Origin: Halomonas elongata DSM 2581
Lineage (GTDB): Bacteria > Pseudomonadota > Gammaproteobacteria > Pseudomonadales > Halomonadaceae
Assembly: GCF_000196875.2 (NCBI RefSeq)
Contig: NC_014532.2
Location: 3,162,001 to 3,226,000, forward strand
Direction of reading: 5' to 3'
DNA length: 64,000 bases
In this document: positions 1 through 8,828 of the stretch, piece by piece
Numbering within the stretch: the first letter of the stretch is position 1
Layout of the letters: each line of letters starts with the position of its first letter
The notes under the pieces: model-generated
Told to the model about the DNA's origin: nothing
Seen by the model: only the letters and a program-made list of their open reading frames with translations
The model's database searches: none
Translations under genes and position numbers: made by a program

Positions 1-489
1 GGCACCCACCGAACCCTGGGTTTCCACGCGGATCGCGTGGCCCAGCGAGCGTCCCGCCTCGGCCAGCGCCTCGGCGGCCATGAAGGTATGCGCCACGCCC
101 GTCGGGCAGGCGGTCACGGCGACGATGCGCTGTCCTTCGGCCCCGCTCGCCGACGTTTCTGCCGTCGCCTCCTCGGGCTCGAAGGGACGAGCCTCGCGCT
201 CGGCGCGCGCCAGGAAGGCCTCGGGATCGGGCAGCGCCTGGTCGATCGGCGCCTGGAAGACGCGCTTGCCGGCGAAGCGCGCGGCCTCGGGAATGCGCTC
301 GGCCGCCACCACGACCAGTTCGGCGGCCTCCAGGGTTGCGTCGTCGACCGGCGTGACGGGCGTCGCCTCGCCATGCGCCTCGACCGTGACATGCCAGTCC
401 AGGCGCTCGGCGGCGCTCTGCAGGCGACGCGCGGCGAGATAGGTGGTGGCCATGCCGCTCGGGCAGGCGGTGATCAGGATCACATTCAT
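1..489 (-). CDS. fruA: PTS fructose transporter subunit EIIB'BC, N-terminal part (cut by window edge)
   Basis: Membrane permease of the fructose phosphotransferase system; it phosphorylates fructose to fructose 1-phosphate during uptake. Only the first 163 codons are present. Two tandem EIIB-type domains are visible. The first (residues about 1-95) starts MNVILITACPSG with Cys9. The second (from about residue 121) reads IVAVTACPTGVAHTFMAAE, and Cys128 is the expected phosphocysteine. The EIIC membrane domain lies outside the window. The ATG overlaps the fruK stop as ATGA (489-486), so translation is probably coupled. It is the last visible gene of fruBKA. The identity is clear from the motifs and the operon. 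Confidence 0.93.
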   Translation of the reverse strand, partial: MNVILITACPSGMATTYLAARRLQSAAERLDWHVTVEAHGEATPVTPVDDATLEAAELVVVAAERIPEAARFAGKRVFQAPIDQALPDPEAFLARAEREARPFEPEEATAETSASGAEGQRIVAVTACPTGVAHTFMAAEALAEAGRSLGHAIRVETQGSVGA

Positions 490-1466
490 GCAAGCGCTCC
501 CCCTGCGTCGTCGCCTTCATCCAGGCGGCTCACGCGAGTCTGTCGTTGGAGTTCGGAAAAATCGGCGGCGTCCGGGCGTCCCACGCCGACATGCCTTACG
601 GCCTCGGCGGACAGGGCCGTGGCCAGTCGCAGCGCGTCGTCGGGCGATGCCTCCTCGAGCACGCCATGCAGCAGCGCCGCAACCAGGGTGTCGCCGGCCC
701 CCACGGTGTTGACGGCCGTCACCCTCGGCGGCACGGCTTGCCAGTCACCATGTCGTCCGAGCCACAGCACCCCTTCGGCACCGGCGGAGACCACCGCCTC
801 CTCGACTCCGGCATCGCGCAACCGGCGTGCCGCCGCGTGACGTGCCGCGCCGTCCAGCGCCGACTGGCCGGCCCAGGCGGCGAGTTCATGTTCATTGGGC
901 TTGACCGCCGTGGCTCCCGCCACGATGGCGGCATCGAGCGCCGGGCCGCTGGTATCCACCCATGCCGGCAGCCCCGACTCGCGCACCCGGGACACGAGCT
1001 CGCCAAGCTTGTCGGGGGTCACGCCGGGCGGCAGGCTGCCGGCGATCACCACCGCCCGGGGGCGACCGGTCGATGCCGTGAGACGCCCCTCCAGCTCGCC
1101 GACCAGCCGCTGCCAGGCCTCGGCGTCGATGACCACGCCCGGGCCGTTGATGTCGGTCACGCGGCCATCGTCCTCGGCCAGCTTGACGTTGGTGCGGGTC
1201 TCGCCGGGAACGCGCAGGCAGGCATCCTCGACACCCAGGGTCTCGAAGGCGCGACGAAAGACGCCGTCGTTGTCGCTGCCGAGAAAGCCCGACAGCGTCA
1301 CCCGGTGTCCCAGCGCCACCAGCACCCTGGCGACGTTGACGCCCTTGCCGGCGGCTTCCAGGTGCGTCTCGCGAGTGCGATTGACGCGGCCGGGCGTCAG
1401 GCGCTCGAGGCCGACCGACAGGTCGAGCGCCGGATTGAGGCTGAGCACGAGCACCGGCGCCATCAT
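486..1466 (-). CDS. fruK: 1-phosphofructokinase
   Basis: Cytoplasmic PfkB-family sugar kinase converting fructose 1-phosphate plus ATP to fructose 1,6-bisphosphate, the step after FruA. 326 aa, normal for the family. The N-terminus SLNPALDLSV and the C-terminal signature GAGDTLVAALLHG (anion hole and catalytic Asp) are both intact. The start is a double ATG (1466 and 1463) that overlaps the fruB stop; GGAGG sits 5 nt before the first ATG and 8 nt before the second, so either may be used. The 3' end overlaps fruA by 4 nt. Expression should follow the fru promoter controlled by the Cra-like operators at 4383-4424. Confidence 0.95.
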   Translation of the reverse strand: MMAPVLVLSLNPALDLSVGLERLTPGRVNRTRETHLEAAGKGVNVARVLVALGHRVTLSGFLGSDNDGVFRRAFETLGVEDACLRVPGETRTNVKLAEDDGRVTDINGPGVVIDAEAWQRLVGELEGRLTASTGRPRAVVIAGSLPPGVTPDKLGELVSRVRESGLPAWVDTSGPALDAAIVAGATAVKPNEHELAAWAGQSALDGAARHAAARRLRDAGVEEAVVSAGAEGVLWLGRHGDWQAVPPRVTAVNTVGAGDTLVAALLHGVLEEASPDDALRLATALSAEAVRHVGVGRPDAADFSELQRQTRVSRLDEGDDAGGALA

Positions 1467-4336
1467 GTTTCCTCCAGGGCGTCGCGCACCTCGTCGGCCG
1501 TGGCCCGGGTCAGCGCGCGTCGCGCCTGATCGCGGGCATCCGCCAGGTCGAACTCGCGCAGCCGCGCCTTGACCATCGGTACCTGGCGGGCGCTCACCGA
1601 GAGCTCGTCGACGCCGAGCCCCACCAGCACCGGCACCGCCGCGGCATCCGAGGCCAGCTCACCGCACACCCCGACCCACTTGCCCTGGGCATGGGCCGCC
1701 TCGACGGTCATCTCGATCAGCTTGAGCACCGAGGGATGCAGGCCGTCGGCCTGGGCGGAAAGCTCGGGATGCCCGCGATCGATGGCCAGGGCGTACTGGG
1801 TGAGGTCATTGGTGCCCACCGAGAAGAAATCCGCCTCCACGGCCAGGCTCGACGCCAGCAGGGCGCTGGAGGGCACCTCGATCATCACGCCCAGTTGAAC
1901 GTCGGTGGATCGCTCGTGCTCCGGCACCTCGGCGAGCAGGCGGTCGAGCATCGCCCGGGCGGTGCGCAGCTCGGCGACATCCTTGACCATGGGCAGCATG
2001 ATGCGCAGCGGCCTGCCGATGGCCGCCCTCAGCAGCGCCTCGAGCTGCGTTTCCAGCACCCCGGGACGCGTCAGCGCCAGGCGAATGCCGCGCAGCCCGA
2101 GGAAGGGGTTGTCTTCCTGGGGAACCGGCCAGTACGGCAAGGGCTTGTCGCCCCCCACGTCCAGGGTCCGCGCCACCAGGGGACGGCCGTCCAGGGCATC
2201 GAGCGCCTCGCGATACTCCGCCATCTGGGTATCGAGATCCGGTGCCTCGGCATGGGCCATGAACAAGAACTCGGTGCGCAGCAGGCCGACTCCTTCGGCG
2301 CCCCGTGAGACCGCATCGGCGGCGTGCGCGGTATTGCCCAGGTTGGCCGCCACCTCGACGCGATGCCCGTCCCGCGTGCGGGCCGGTTCGAAGCGCGCCT
2401 CCCAGGCCTCGCGCTCACGACGCTGACGATCCGCCAACCGGCGCTCGGCACGCTGGCGTCGCTCCTCCCCCGGAGCCGGCACGACCTGGCCTCGTTCGCC
2501 ATCGAGGATCAGCGGAGTCCCGTTCTCCAGCGACAGGATGCGCTCGCCGACACCGACCACGGCGGGAATCCCCAACGCCCGGGCGAGAATCGCGCTGTGC
2601 GCCGTGGCGCCGCCCCTGGCGGTCAACAGGCCACGCACCCGCTCGGTATCGAGGCGGGCCACATCCGAGGGGCCGACATCGTCCATCACCAGGATGTAGG
2701 GATGCGTCGGCGGCTCGGGCAAGGTCACATCGCAAAGCCGCCCCAGCACCCGTCGTCCCACATCGCGCAGGTCGGCGGCACGCTCGGCGAGCAGCCGGTC
2801 GGCAAGCATCTCCTGGGCACGGGCGGCGGTATCGATGGCCTCCCACCAGGCAGCCTCGGCAGAACGCCCTTCCTGAATGCCTTCGCGGGCGGCCTGCAGC
2901 AACTCCGGATCGTCGAGCATTTCCTCGTGCATGGAGAGAATCTCGGCGACCTCCCCGCCCCGCGCGCTGCGTGCCAGCGCCGCCAGTTGCTCACCGCCTT
3001 CGCGGACCGCCGCTTCGAGTCGCTGCGTCTCGGCGGCGGGATCCTCGGCAAGCTCGGGATAATCGAAGCGCGGCATGCGCATCACGAATACCGGCGCAAT
3101 GGCCAGGCCCGGCGAAGCGGCCACCGCCTGATAAGCGGTGTCTTCCGGCAAGGGCTGAGGCGCGTCTTCCTCGTCGGTCGTCACCGCCGCCTGCACGGAC
3201 TCGCGGCTGTCGTCGAAGGGCTCCACCGCTTCGCCGAGTCCATCGGCGACGGCCTTGTCGATGGCCGCCAGCGCCTGTTCGGCATCCTCGCCCTCGGCAG
3301 AAAACACCAGCCACTGGCCACGCCGCGCGCCGAGTCCGATGACCTTGGTCAAACTGGTCGCCGAAACCGGCTCGGCGCCGCCTTCCGCCAGACGCACCCG
3401 GATCGGCACGGCCTGTTCCCGGGCCACCTGGACGAGTTGCTTGGCCGGGCGCGCATGCAAGCCATGGGCGTTGAGCACCCGCACGCGTTGCGTGTGCGCC
3501 GCCGCCGCTTCTCCCACCAGTCGTGCCAGCACCGTTTCGGCATCGCCGCGTCGCAGGGTTTCGAGCTCACCGCCTTCCAGCAGGTTGGCGATCCGCTCCA
3601 GCAGCCCCAGGTGTGCGTCCTCCCGCGCCGCCAGGCAGAACACGCCATTCACGCCCTCGCCCTGTACCTCGAGAGCCGTGGCAGGCGTGGCCAGCGAGAG
3701 CGCCGGAACCGAGACATCGCGCCGGGCCATGGCCAGCCAGGCGCCCTGACCCAGCCGCCGGGGCATCGACCCCGCGATCTCGGCAATGAAGCCATCCTCG
3801 ACACAGCCGGCCTGTCGCAGCCGGGCCGCGCCGGCCAGCGCCAGCTCGCGAATGTCGCGCGCGGGCACTCCCAGACACAGGGTATCGGCGTCGAGCCGCG
3901 CCTCGACGGGGACGCGGGACAACAGCGCCACGACCTCCCCGGCATCATCGGCATTGGCCAGACGCTCGGCGACATCGTCGCGATCCAGCACGTGCGTCAA
4001 CTGACGCAAAATATCCAGGTGTTCGTCGTTCTGGGCGGCGATGGTCACCAGCACGTGCACCCGCTGGCCATCGTGCCACTCGATGCCCCCGGGGAACTGC
4101 AGCACCCGCACGCCGGTGCGCAGCACATGGGTGCGGCTCTCGGGCGTGCCATGGGGAATCGCGATGCCATTGCCCAGATAAGTGGAAGATTGCGTCTCCC
4201 GGGAAAGCAGCCCTTCCCGGTACGCCGGCTCGGTCAGTTCCGCGCCGACGAGAGACTCGGCGGCGAGGTCCAGGGCCGAACGCCAGTCCTCGGCCCGGCA
4301 GCCGAGCAGAATGTCGCTCTCGCATAGCGTCAGCAT
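1463..4336 (-). CDS. fruB: Fused fructose PTS phosphotransferase EIIA-M-HPr-EI
   Basis: Soluble multiphosphoryl transfer protein passing phosphate from PEP to FruA. 957 aa. Domain order: EIIA-Fru (1-145) with phospho-His62 in [11 protein letters not shown]; a degenerate EIIA-like middle domain (about 150-275) with no catalytic His; HPr (285-370) with His294 in [10 protein letters not shown]; and enzyme I (about 400-957) with His580 in [15 protein letters not shown], the PEP-binding LRTEFLFM segment and the catalytic Cys in [10 protein letters not shown]. This is the architecture I recall for the pseudomonad FruB. The ATG at 4336 follows GGAGA. A single protein thus feeds the fructose permease without separate PtsH or PtsI. 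Confidence 0.95.
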   Translation of the reverse strand: MLTLCESDILLGCRAEDWRSALDLAAESLVGAELTEPAYREGLLSRETQSSTYLGNGIAIPHGTPESRTHVLRTGVRVLQFPGGIEWHDGQRVHVLVTIAAQNDEHLDILRQLTHVLDRDDVAERLANADDAGEVVALLSRVPVEARLDADTLCLGVPARDIRELALAGAARLRQAGCVEDGFIAEIAGSMPRRLGQGAWLAMARRDVSVPALSLATPATALEVQGEGVNGVFCLAAREDAHLGLLERIANLLEGGELETLRRGDAETVLARLVGEAAAAHTQRVRVLNAHGLHARPAKQLVQVAREQAVPIRVRLAEGGAEPVSATSLTKVIGLGARRGQWLVFSAEGEDAEQALAAIDKAVADGLGEAVEPFDDSRESVQAAVTTDEEDAPQPLPEDTAYQAVAASPGLAIAPVFVMRMPRFDYPELAEDPAAETQRLEAAVREGGEQLAALARSARGGEVAEILSMHEEMLDDPELLQAAREGIQEGRSAEAAWWEAIDTAARAQEMLADRLLAERAADLRDVGRRVLGRLCDVTLPEPPTHPYILVMDDVGPSDVARLDTERVRGLLTARGGATAHSAILARALGIPAVVGVGERILSLENGTPLILDGERGQVVPAPGEERRQRAERRLADRQRREREAWEARFEPARTRDGHRVEVAANLGNTAHAADAVSRGAEGVGLLRTEFLFMAHAEAPDLDTQMAEYREALDALDGRPLVARTLDVGGDKPLPYWPVPQEDNPFLGLRGIRLALTRPGVLETQLEALLRAAIGRPLRIMLPMVKDVAELRTARAMLDRLLAEVPEHERSTDVQLGVMIEVPSSALLASSLAVEADFFSVGTNDLTQYALAIDRGHPELSAQADGLHPSVLKLIEMTVEAAHAQGKWVGVCGELASDAAAVPVLVGLGVDELSVSARQVPMVKARLREFDLADARDQARRALTRATADEVRDALEET

Positions 4337-4382
4337 GGGTGTCTCCTGTGCGATGGTGACGCGAGCGGGGTCGCCCTGATGC

Positions 4383-4394
4383 TGAATCGTGTCA
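4383..4394. promoter_or_regulatory. Cra/FruR-like operator 1
   Basis: TGAATCGTGTCA matches the palindromic Cra consensus TGAAACGTTTCA at 10 of 12 positions. It lies between divergent fruB and fruR, 47 bp from the fruB start, where a repressor relieved by fructose 1-phosphate would act. Binding itself is inferred. Confidence 0.6.
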
Positions 4395-4412
4395 CCTTGA
4401 TGATTTCAATGC

Positions 4413-4424
4413 TGGATCGATTCA
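4413..4424. promoter_or_regulatory. Cra/FruR-like operator 2
   Basis: TGGATCGATTCA (reverse strand TGAATCGATCCA) matches the Cra consensus at 9 of 12 positions. It starts exactly 30 bp from operator 1, about three helical turns, so two bound regulators would lie on one face of the DNA. Confidence 0.55.
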
Positions 4425-4515
4425 TACTGTATGGCAAGCTTGAACATCTACGACTTTGGCAGAAATTGGGCACGACCTCGCCACCGTCACCGATCGCCAC
4501 GCACCGGAAGGACCC

Positions 4516-5529
4516 ATGACGCTCGCAGAAATCGCACGTCTGGCCGGGGTCTCGCGCACCACCGCCAGCTATGTCATCAACGGCAAGGCCCGGGAGCGCC
4601 GTATCAGCCAGGATACCGTCGACCGGGTCATGGCCGTGGTGGGACGCTACCATTATCGGGTCGACGCCCAGGCCGCCGCCCTGCGTCGCGGCTCCAGCCG
4701 GCTGCTCGGACTGATCGTCCCCGACCTGGAGAACGCCAGTTATGCGCGCCTGGCCAAGCTGCTCGAGCAGGAAGCCCGCCAGCGCGGCTATCACCTGCTG
4801 ATCGCCGGCTCGGATGACGAAATGGCACGCGAGCGCGAGCTGGCCCTGGCCCTGAGGGCCCAGGGTTGCGATGCGCTGATCACCGCCAGTTGCCTGCCGA
4901 TGGAAGCCCCCTTCTACCGGGACCTGATGGAGAGCGGATTACCGGTGGTGGCAATGGACCGGGGCCTGGACCCGACACATTTCGCCAGCGTGGTGAGCAA
5001 TGACCGGCAAGCCGCCGAGCGACTCACCCGTGTGGCGCTCGATGCCCCGGTCCAGCGCGTCGCCTGGTTCGACGCCGTGCCGGCCCTGTCGATCAGCCGC
5101 GAGCGTCGCGCCGGCTTTCAGGACGCCCTGGCCCGGCACGACATGGAGGCCAGCCTGCACAGCGCGGAACGCTATGACCGCGCCGCCGGCGCTGGGCTGA
5201 TGCGGTCGCTGCTCGACGAGCACGGCCTGCCCGACGTTCTGATCACCGCCTCCTATGCCCTGCTCGACGGGGTCTTCGATGTCCTGCTGGAAGACGGCGG
5301 CCTGCCCGACGGCCTGCGTCTGGCGACCTTCGGCGACAACCGGCTGCTCGATTTCCTGCCCCTGGCGGTGGACTCGGCGGTCCAGGACCACGCCCGCATC
5401 GCGGCCACCACCCTGGCCTGCGCCGAGGCGGCGGCCAATGGCGACTATCGCCCCGGCCACCAGGTCATCGGCCGAACACTGCACCGGCGCTCGGCGCCCC
5501 TGAACCCGCGGCAGGGAGCGCGCGCCTGA
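4516..5529 (+). CDS. cra: LacI-family fructose operon regulator FruR/Cra
   Basis: DNA-binding regulator of fructose uptake, expected to release DNA when bound by fructose 1-phosphate. 337 aa from this start. The N-terminal LacI helix-turn-helix reads MTLAEIARLAGVSRTTASYV, with the hinge helix after it (RVMAVVGRYHYRVD). A periplasmic-binding-protein-like effector domain follows from about residue 60. An in-frame ATG exists 60 bp upstream at 4456, but 4516 is preferred: GGAAGG ends 4 nt before it and Cra proteins begin right at this helix-turn-helix. It is divergent from fruBKA with two operator-like palindromes between, so autoregulation is likely. Confidence 0.9.
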   Translation: MTLAEIARLAGVSRTTASYVINGKARERRISQDTVDRVMAVVGRYHYRVDAQAAALRRGSSRLLGLIVPDLENASYARLAKLLEQEARQRGYHLLIAGSDDEMARERELALALRAQGCDALITASCLPMEAPFYRDLMESGLPVVAMDRGLDPTHFASVVSNDRQAAERLTRVALDAPVQRVAWFDAVPALSISRERRAGFQDALARHDMEASLHSAERYDRAAGAGLMRSLLDEHGLPDVLITASYALLDGVFDVLLEDGGLPDGLRLATFGDNRLLDFLPLAVDSAVQDHARIAATTLACAEAAANGDYRPGHQVIGRTLHRRSAPLNPRQGARA

Positions 5530-5535
5530 CACAGC

Positions 5536-5558
5536 CGCTCCGGCGCGTTAGCGGAGCG
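5536..5558. terminator. Hairpin between convergent fruR and sensor kinase genes
   Basis: CGCTCC and GGAGCG form a 6-bp stem with an 11-nt loop spanning the 3' ends of the converging genes; the kinase stop codon sits in the loop. There is no T-tract, so its role as a bidirectional terminator is tentative. Confidence 0.3.
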
Positions 5559-7725
5559 ACGCGCCCAGCTCGTCGAGCGCCTGCAGGGTATCTGCGAGCA
5601 CATCCTTCAGTCGCTGCACATCGGCCGGAGCTCCATCGAGTTCCCCATCCTCGCCGGCCTGCTCCAGGCGCAGGGCCGTATCGGCGACCTTCACCGCGCC
5701 CAGGCTGGCGGACTCGCCCTTGAGCTGATGGGCCTGATGGCGGACCTCCCCGGCATCGCCGTGCGCCACGGCGTCGTTCAGCGCCGCCAGATGCTCACGG
5801 GCCTGCCCGCGATAGCGCTCTACCAGCGCCGCCAGCTCGTCGCTACTGAGACTCGCCTTCAGGGCCTCGATGACCTCGCCATCCAGCAGCGTCTCCGGCC
5901 CCACCACCGCCGTCCGTGTCACCGCTTCGTCCGCTCCCCGCTGCAGATGACGTCGCAATATCGCCTGCAGGACGTCCTGGAACAACGGCTTGACCAGATA
6001 GCCATTCATGCCCGCGGCCAGGCAACGGGCCTGATCGCCACCGGGACCGCCGGCGGTCATGGCCACGATCGGCACCTCGGCCATCCAGTCGCCGCGCTCG
6101 CGGAGCCGGCGCGTCACCTCCAGGCCATCCATGTCGGGCATCTGGACATCCATGAAGATCAGATCGAAACACTCCGTTTCGACACGTTCCAACGCTTCAC
6201 GACCGGAACAGGCCACACTGACCCGGCATCCCAGCTTGGTCAGCATGGCGCTGGCAACCTGCTGGTTGACGGGATTGTCTTCCACCACCAGCAGCCTGGC
6301 GCCGCTCAGGGCCTTGTCGTCCTCGTGATGCGTGTCGACCTCCAGGGCGGCCGTCTCCTCGGCGCCCGCCACCAGGGGCAGCCGAACCCAGCAACGACTG
6401 CCGAGATGCGGTTGACTCTCCATGCCGATGCGGCCTCTCAGGGCCTCCACCAGGCGCTTGCAGATGGCCAGCCCCAGCCCCGTGCCGCCGAAGCGCCGGG
6501 CGGTGGATGGGTCGCCCTGTCGGAAGGGTTCGAACAATTGCGCCTGGCGCTGCTCGTCGATGCCGCAACCGGTATCGACGACATCTATCCCCAGCTCGCC
6601 ATCATCGGCGACGAATGCCGACACGCGCACCTCACCGCGCTCGGTGAACTTGATGGCGTTCGACAGCAGGTTCAACAGGATCTGCCGCAAACGCCCCGGA
6701 TCGCTGACGATATGGGTCGGCAGGGCCGGGTCGATCCATGCCACCAGATGAATACCCTTGGCTTCGGCATGGGGGGCGAAGAGCGACAGCGCGCCATTCA
6801 CCAGCTCGGAGAGCGACAGTGAGCGGGTTTCCAGGTCGAGCCTTCCGGCCTCGATCTTGGAGAAATCCAGAATGTCGTTGATCAGTTCCAGCAGGCGTTG
6901 CGCACTGTCGTGGATAGTGTCGGCGTAATGCCGGGCGCCGTCCGGCAAGTGGTGCTCCGACAGCAATTCGCTCATGCCGATCACGCCGTTGAGCGGCGTG
7001 CGAATCTCGTGGCTGACGGTTGCGAGAAACTCCGACTTGGCCTGGCTGGCCGACTCGGCCCGGTGCGCCGTGACCTCCAGTTCGTCGCTGAGCGCCTCCA
7101 GGGCGCGACGGGCGGCGGCGTTGTCACGGGACTCGCGAATCAGGAAGGTCACCACCATCATCGCTGCCACGCTCATCGCCAGAATCAACACCAGCAACAG
7201 CCCGTACAGCCACTTCAATCGGCTACGCTCACGGGTCGAGGCCTCGGCCAGATGACCGTTGATGGTCACGACCATGCGTTCGGTGGACTCGCTCAGGGCA
7301 GCCAGCTCGCGGCTCATCCTGTCCAGAGTCTCAGCGTCCAGGGTGTCGGCCTCGCTCAGGATGGCATCGAGCGTCTCGAGATGGCTCTCGATCTTGCCCG
7401 AAAGGCGCTCGGCCAGCGGGATCGATGCGATGAGCCCGGAGATATCACCACCCTTCAGCAGGGTGAGTCGGCTGTAGAGCAATTCGAAACGCAGCCGGGC
7501 ATCCTCGAGCGCGGCCTCATCGGGTTCATGCAAGGCCAGGTAGTTGCGTAGCTGCACGACGTCGCGATCCAGCTTGTAGGCATGCCAGGTGGTATCGTCG
7601 CCCACGCGCCAGATCAGGCTGTCCTGTCGCCAGGCCACCAGCCCGACCACCAGCAAGGCGGCGGCGAACAACACCAGGGCGGAAATGGCGCCGAGCTTGA
7701 GGCGCAGGGGGTATTGCTGAAACAC
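5548..7725 (-). CDS. Hybrid sensor histidine kinase (HisKA-HATPase-REC-Hpt)
   Basis: Inner-membrane tripartite phosphorelay kinase, 725 aa. Transmembrane helix 1 is about residues 12-31, a helical periplasmic sensor of about 140 aa follows, and helix 2 is about 173-196. HisKA has phospho-His239 in [12 protein letters not shown]. The HATPase shows NLLSNAIKF (N box) and [15 protein letters not shown] (G box). The receiver has Asp526 in [11 protein letters not shown] and the Lys of LVKP. The Hpt domain has His666 in [10 protein letters not shown]. All phosphotransfer residues are present. No separate response regulator is adjacent, so the output is unknown. It lies 18 bp downstream of a periplasmic cofactor-fold protein that may be its sensory partner. 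The layout is ArcB/BarA/TorS-like, but the ligand cannot be deduced. Confidence 0.9.
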   Translation of the reverse strand: MFQQYPLRLKLGAISALVLFAAALLVVGLVAWRQDSLIWRVGDDTTWHAYKLDRDVVQLRNYLALHEPDEAALEDARLRFELLYSRLTLLKGGDISGLIASIPLAERLSGKIESHLETLDAILSEADTLDAETLDRMSRELAALSESTERMVVTINGHLAEASTRERSRLKWLYGLLLVLILAMSVAAMMVVTFLIRESRDNAAARRALEALSDELEVTAHRAESASQAKSEFLATVSHEIRTPLNGVIGMSELLSEHHLPDGARHYADTIHDSAQRLLELINDILDFSKIEAGRLDLETRSLSLSELVNGALSLFAPHAEAKGIHLVAWIDPALPTHIVSDPGRLRQILLNLLSNAIKFTERGEVRVSAFVADDGELGIDVVDTGCGIDEQRQAQLFEPFRQGDPSTARRFGGTGLGLAICKRLVEALRGRIGMESQPHLGSRCWVRLPLVAGAEETAALEVDTHHEDDKALSGARLLVVEDNPVNQQVASAMLTKLGCRVSVACSGREALERVETECFDLIFMDVQMPDMDGLEVTRRLRERGDWMAEVPIVAMTAGGPGGDQARCLAAGMNGYLVKPLFQDVLQAILRRHLQRGADEAVTRTAVVGPETLLDGEVIEALKASLSSDELAALVERYRGQAREHLAALNDAVAHGDAGEVRHQAHQLKGESASLGAVKVADTALRLEQAGEDGELDGAPADVQRLKDVLADTLQALDELGASLR

Positions 7726-7743
7726 CGGCTCCTCCAGACAGGC

Positions 7744-8256
7744 TCAGTACACGACGATACGATTCACCTGCCACACCGAGCGAAAGCGAATGGCCTCGGT
7801 CCTGAGCTCGGGATGCTGGTCGAAGGGATACACCACGAACAGGGGGCCGAAGTCCCTGATCGGCATCGGCTCGCCATTGCGCCGCATGGCCAGGATGACG
7901 TCATAACGCTTGAAGTCACTGATCGGAATACTGGCCTCGAAGCCATTCAGGGCCACGACCCTCACTTCACTGCCGTTGGCGCCCACGGCATCCAGCAGGG
8001 CCGAGAAGAGCGGCCCCTCGAAACGCCCCGGACCGGGGTGCCAGGGCGTCGTCGTGACGATGGAACGCGATGGAAGGCGATCGAGCATGGCACGATCGAA
8101 ATGCGCTTCGTCACCAACATTGGGATGCGAAATATCGCCGCGAATGGTCAGGATCACCTTGCCACTGGGCGATGGCAGAGGCGCTGCCTGAACGGCGACA
8201 CCCATGGTCGCCACCACCAGGCCGACGATCACCGCAAGCACGAACCTGAAAGACAT
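7744..8256 (-). CDS. Periplasmic molybdopterin-oxidoreductase-fold protein lacking cysteine
   Basis: 170 aa with a clear signal peptide (residues 1-25, cleavage expected after VQAA). The rest (SGKVILTIRGDI, the central ALNGFEASIPISDF and the end FRSVWQVNRIVVY) resembles the small sulfite-oxidase-type molybdopterin-binding fold. The protein contains no cysteine at all, so it lacks the Cys that ligates molybdenum in true enzymes of the fold. Catalysis is therefore unlikely; a ligand-binding or sensory role is inferred because the next gene, 18 bp on, is a sensor kinase. Fold assignment is from recalled family patterns and is moderately sure; the substrate is unknown. Confidence 0.65.
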   Translation of the reverse strand: MSFRFVLAVIVGLVVATMGVAVQAAPLPSPSGKVILTIRGDISHPNVGDEAHFDRAMLDRLPSRSIVTTTPWHPGPGRFEGPLFSALLDAVGANGSEVRVVALNGFEASIPISDFKRYDVILAMRRNGEPMPIRDFGPLFVVYPFDQHPELRTEAIRFRSVWQVNRIVVY

Positions 8257-8335
8257 GAGGAGACATCTCGGTTACTGGTCGTGTCGACAAGCCTACGTGA
8301 TTCGGGTGCCACATGCAGTGACAGTCTTGTCGCAT

Positions 8336-8368
8336 CGCGCCCCGGACGATACCGACACCCGGGGCGCG
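8336..8368. terminator. GC-rich hairpin downstream of the uspA-like gene
   Basis: The 10-bp perfect arms CGCGCCCCGG and CCGGGGCGCG are separated by 13 nt. It sits 20 bp beyond the stop of the UspA gene, at the end of the TAXI TRAP operon. No T-run follows, so termination strength is uncertain. Confidence 0.45.
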
Positions 8369-8388
8369 AAACGCCGATACTGGACCGA

Positions 8389-8817
8389 TCAGCGCACGAT
8401 CATCACCGATACCTTGCTGTGGTGCACCACATGCTCGGCGTTGGGGCCGAGGACATAATCGACGAACTTGCGCTTGGTGTGCGAAGCCATGACGATCAGG
8501 TCGGCCTCGATCTTCCTGGAAGCCTTGATGATCGCCTCCCAGGGCGAACCGTCGACGATCACGCACTGGACCTGGATGTCCTCCGGCACCTTGTCGCGAA
8601 TGAACTCGTGCTGTGCCTTGCTGACCGTCTCACGGGCCTTCTCGGCGAACCCCGGGGGGAAATAGCTTCCCACCAGGGGCATCTGGTAGTCCGGCAATAC
8701 CGTCACGACATGCAACGAGGCACCGAAACTGCGGCACAACGTCAGGGCCGTGGGCAGTGCCTTGGACCAGGATGCCTCTTCGTTGAGGTCCACCGGCAAC
8801 AGGATCTTGCTGTACAT
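8389..8817 (-). CDS. Universal stress protein (UspA/TeaD-like) of the TAXI TRAP operon
   Basis: Cytoplasmic 142-aa Usp-fold protein beginning MYSKILLPVDLNEEASW. The C-terminal segment ASHTKRKFVDYVLGPNAEHVVHHSKVSV corresponds to the nucleotide-binding loop of ATP-binding Usp proteins, although the usual G-x2-G-x9-G spacing is only partly kept. It is the last gene of the TRAP operon, 11 bp after the permease. In Halomonas elongata the ectoine TRAP transporter teaABC is followed by the Usp gene teaD, which modulates transport. By analogy this protein may regulate the adjacent TAXI transporter. The operon here is of the TAXI class, so it is not teaABC itself. Confidence 0.85.
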   Translation of the reverse strand: MYSKILLPVDLNEEASWSKALPTALTLCRSFGASLHVVTVLPDYQMPLVGSYFPPGFAEKARETVSKAQHEFIRDKVPEDIQVQCVIVDGSPWEAIIKASRKIEADLIVMASHTKRKFVDYVLGPNAEHVVHHSKVSVMIVR

Positions 8818-8828
8818 GCCTCACCTCC

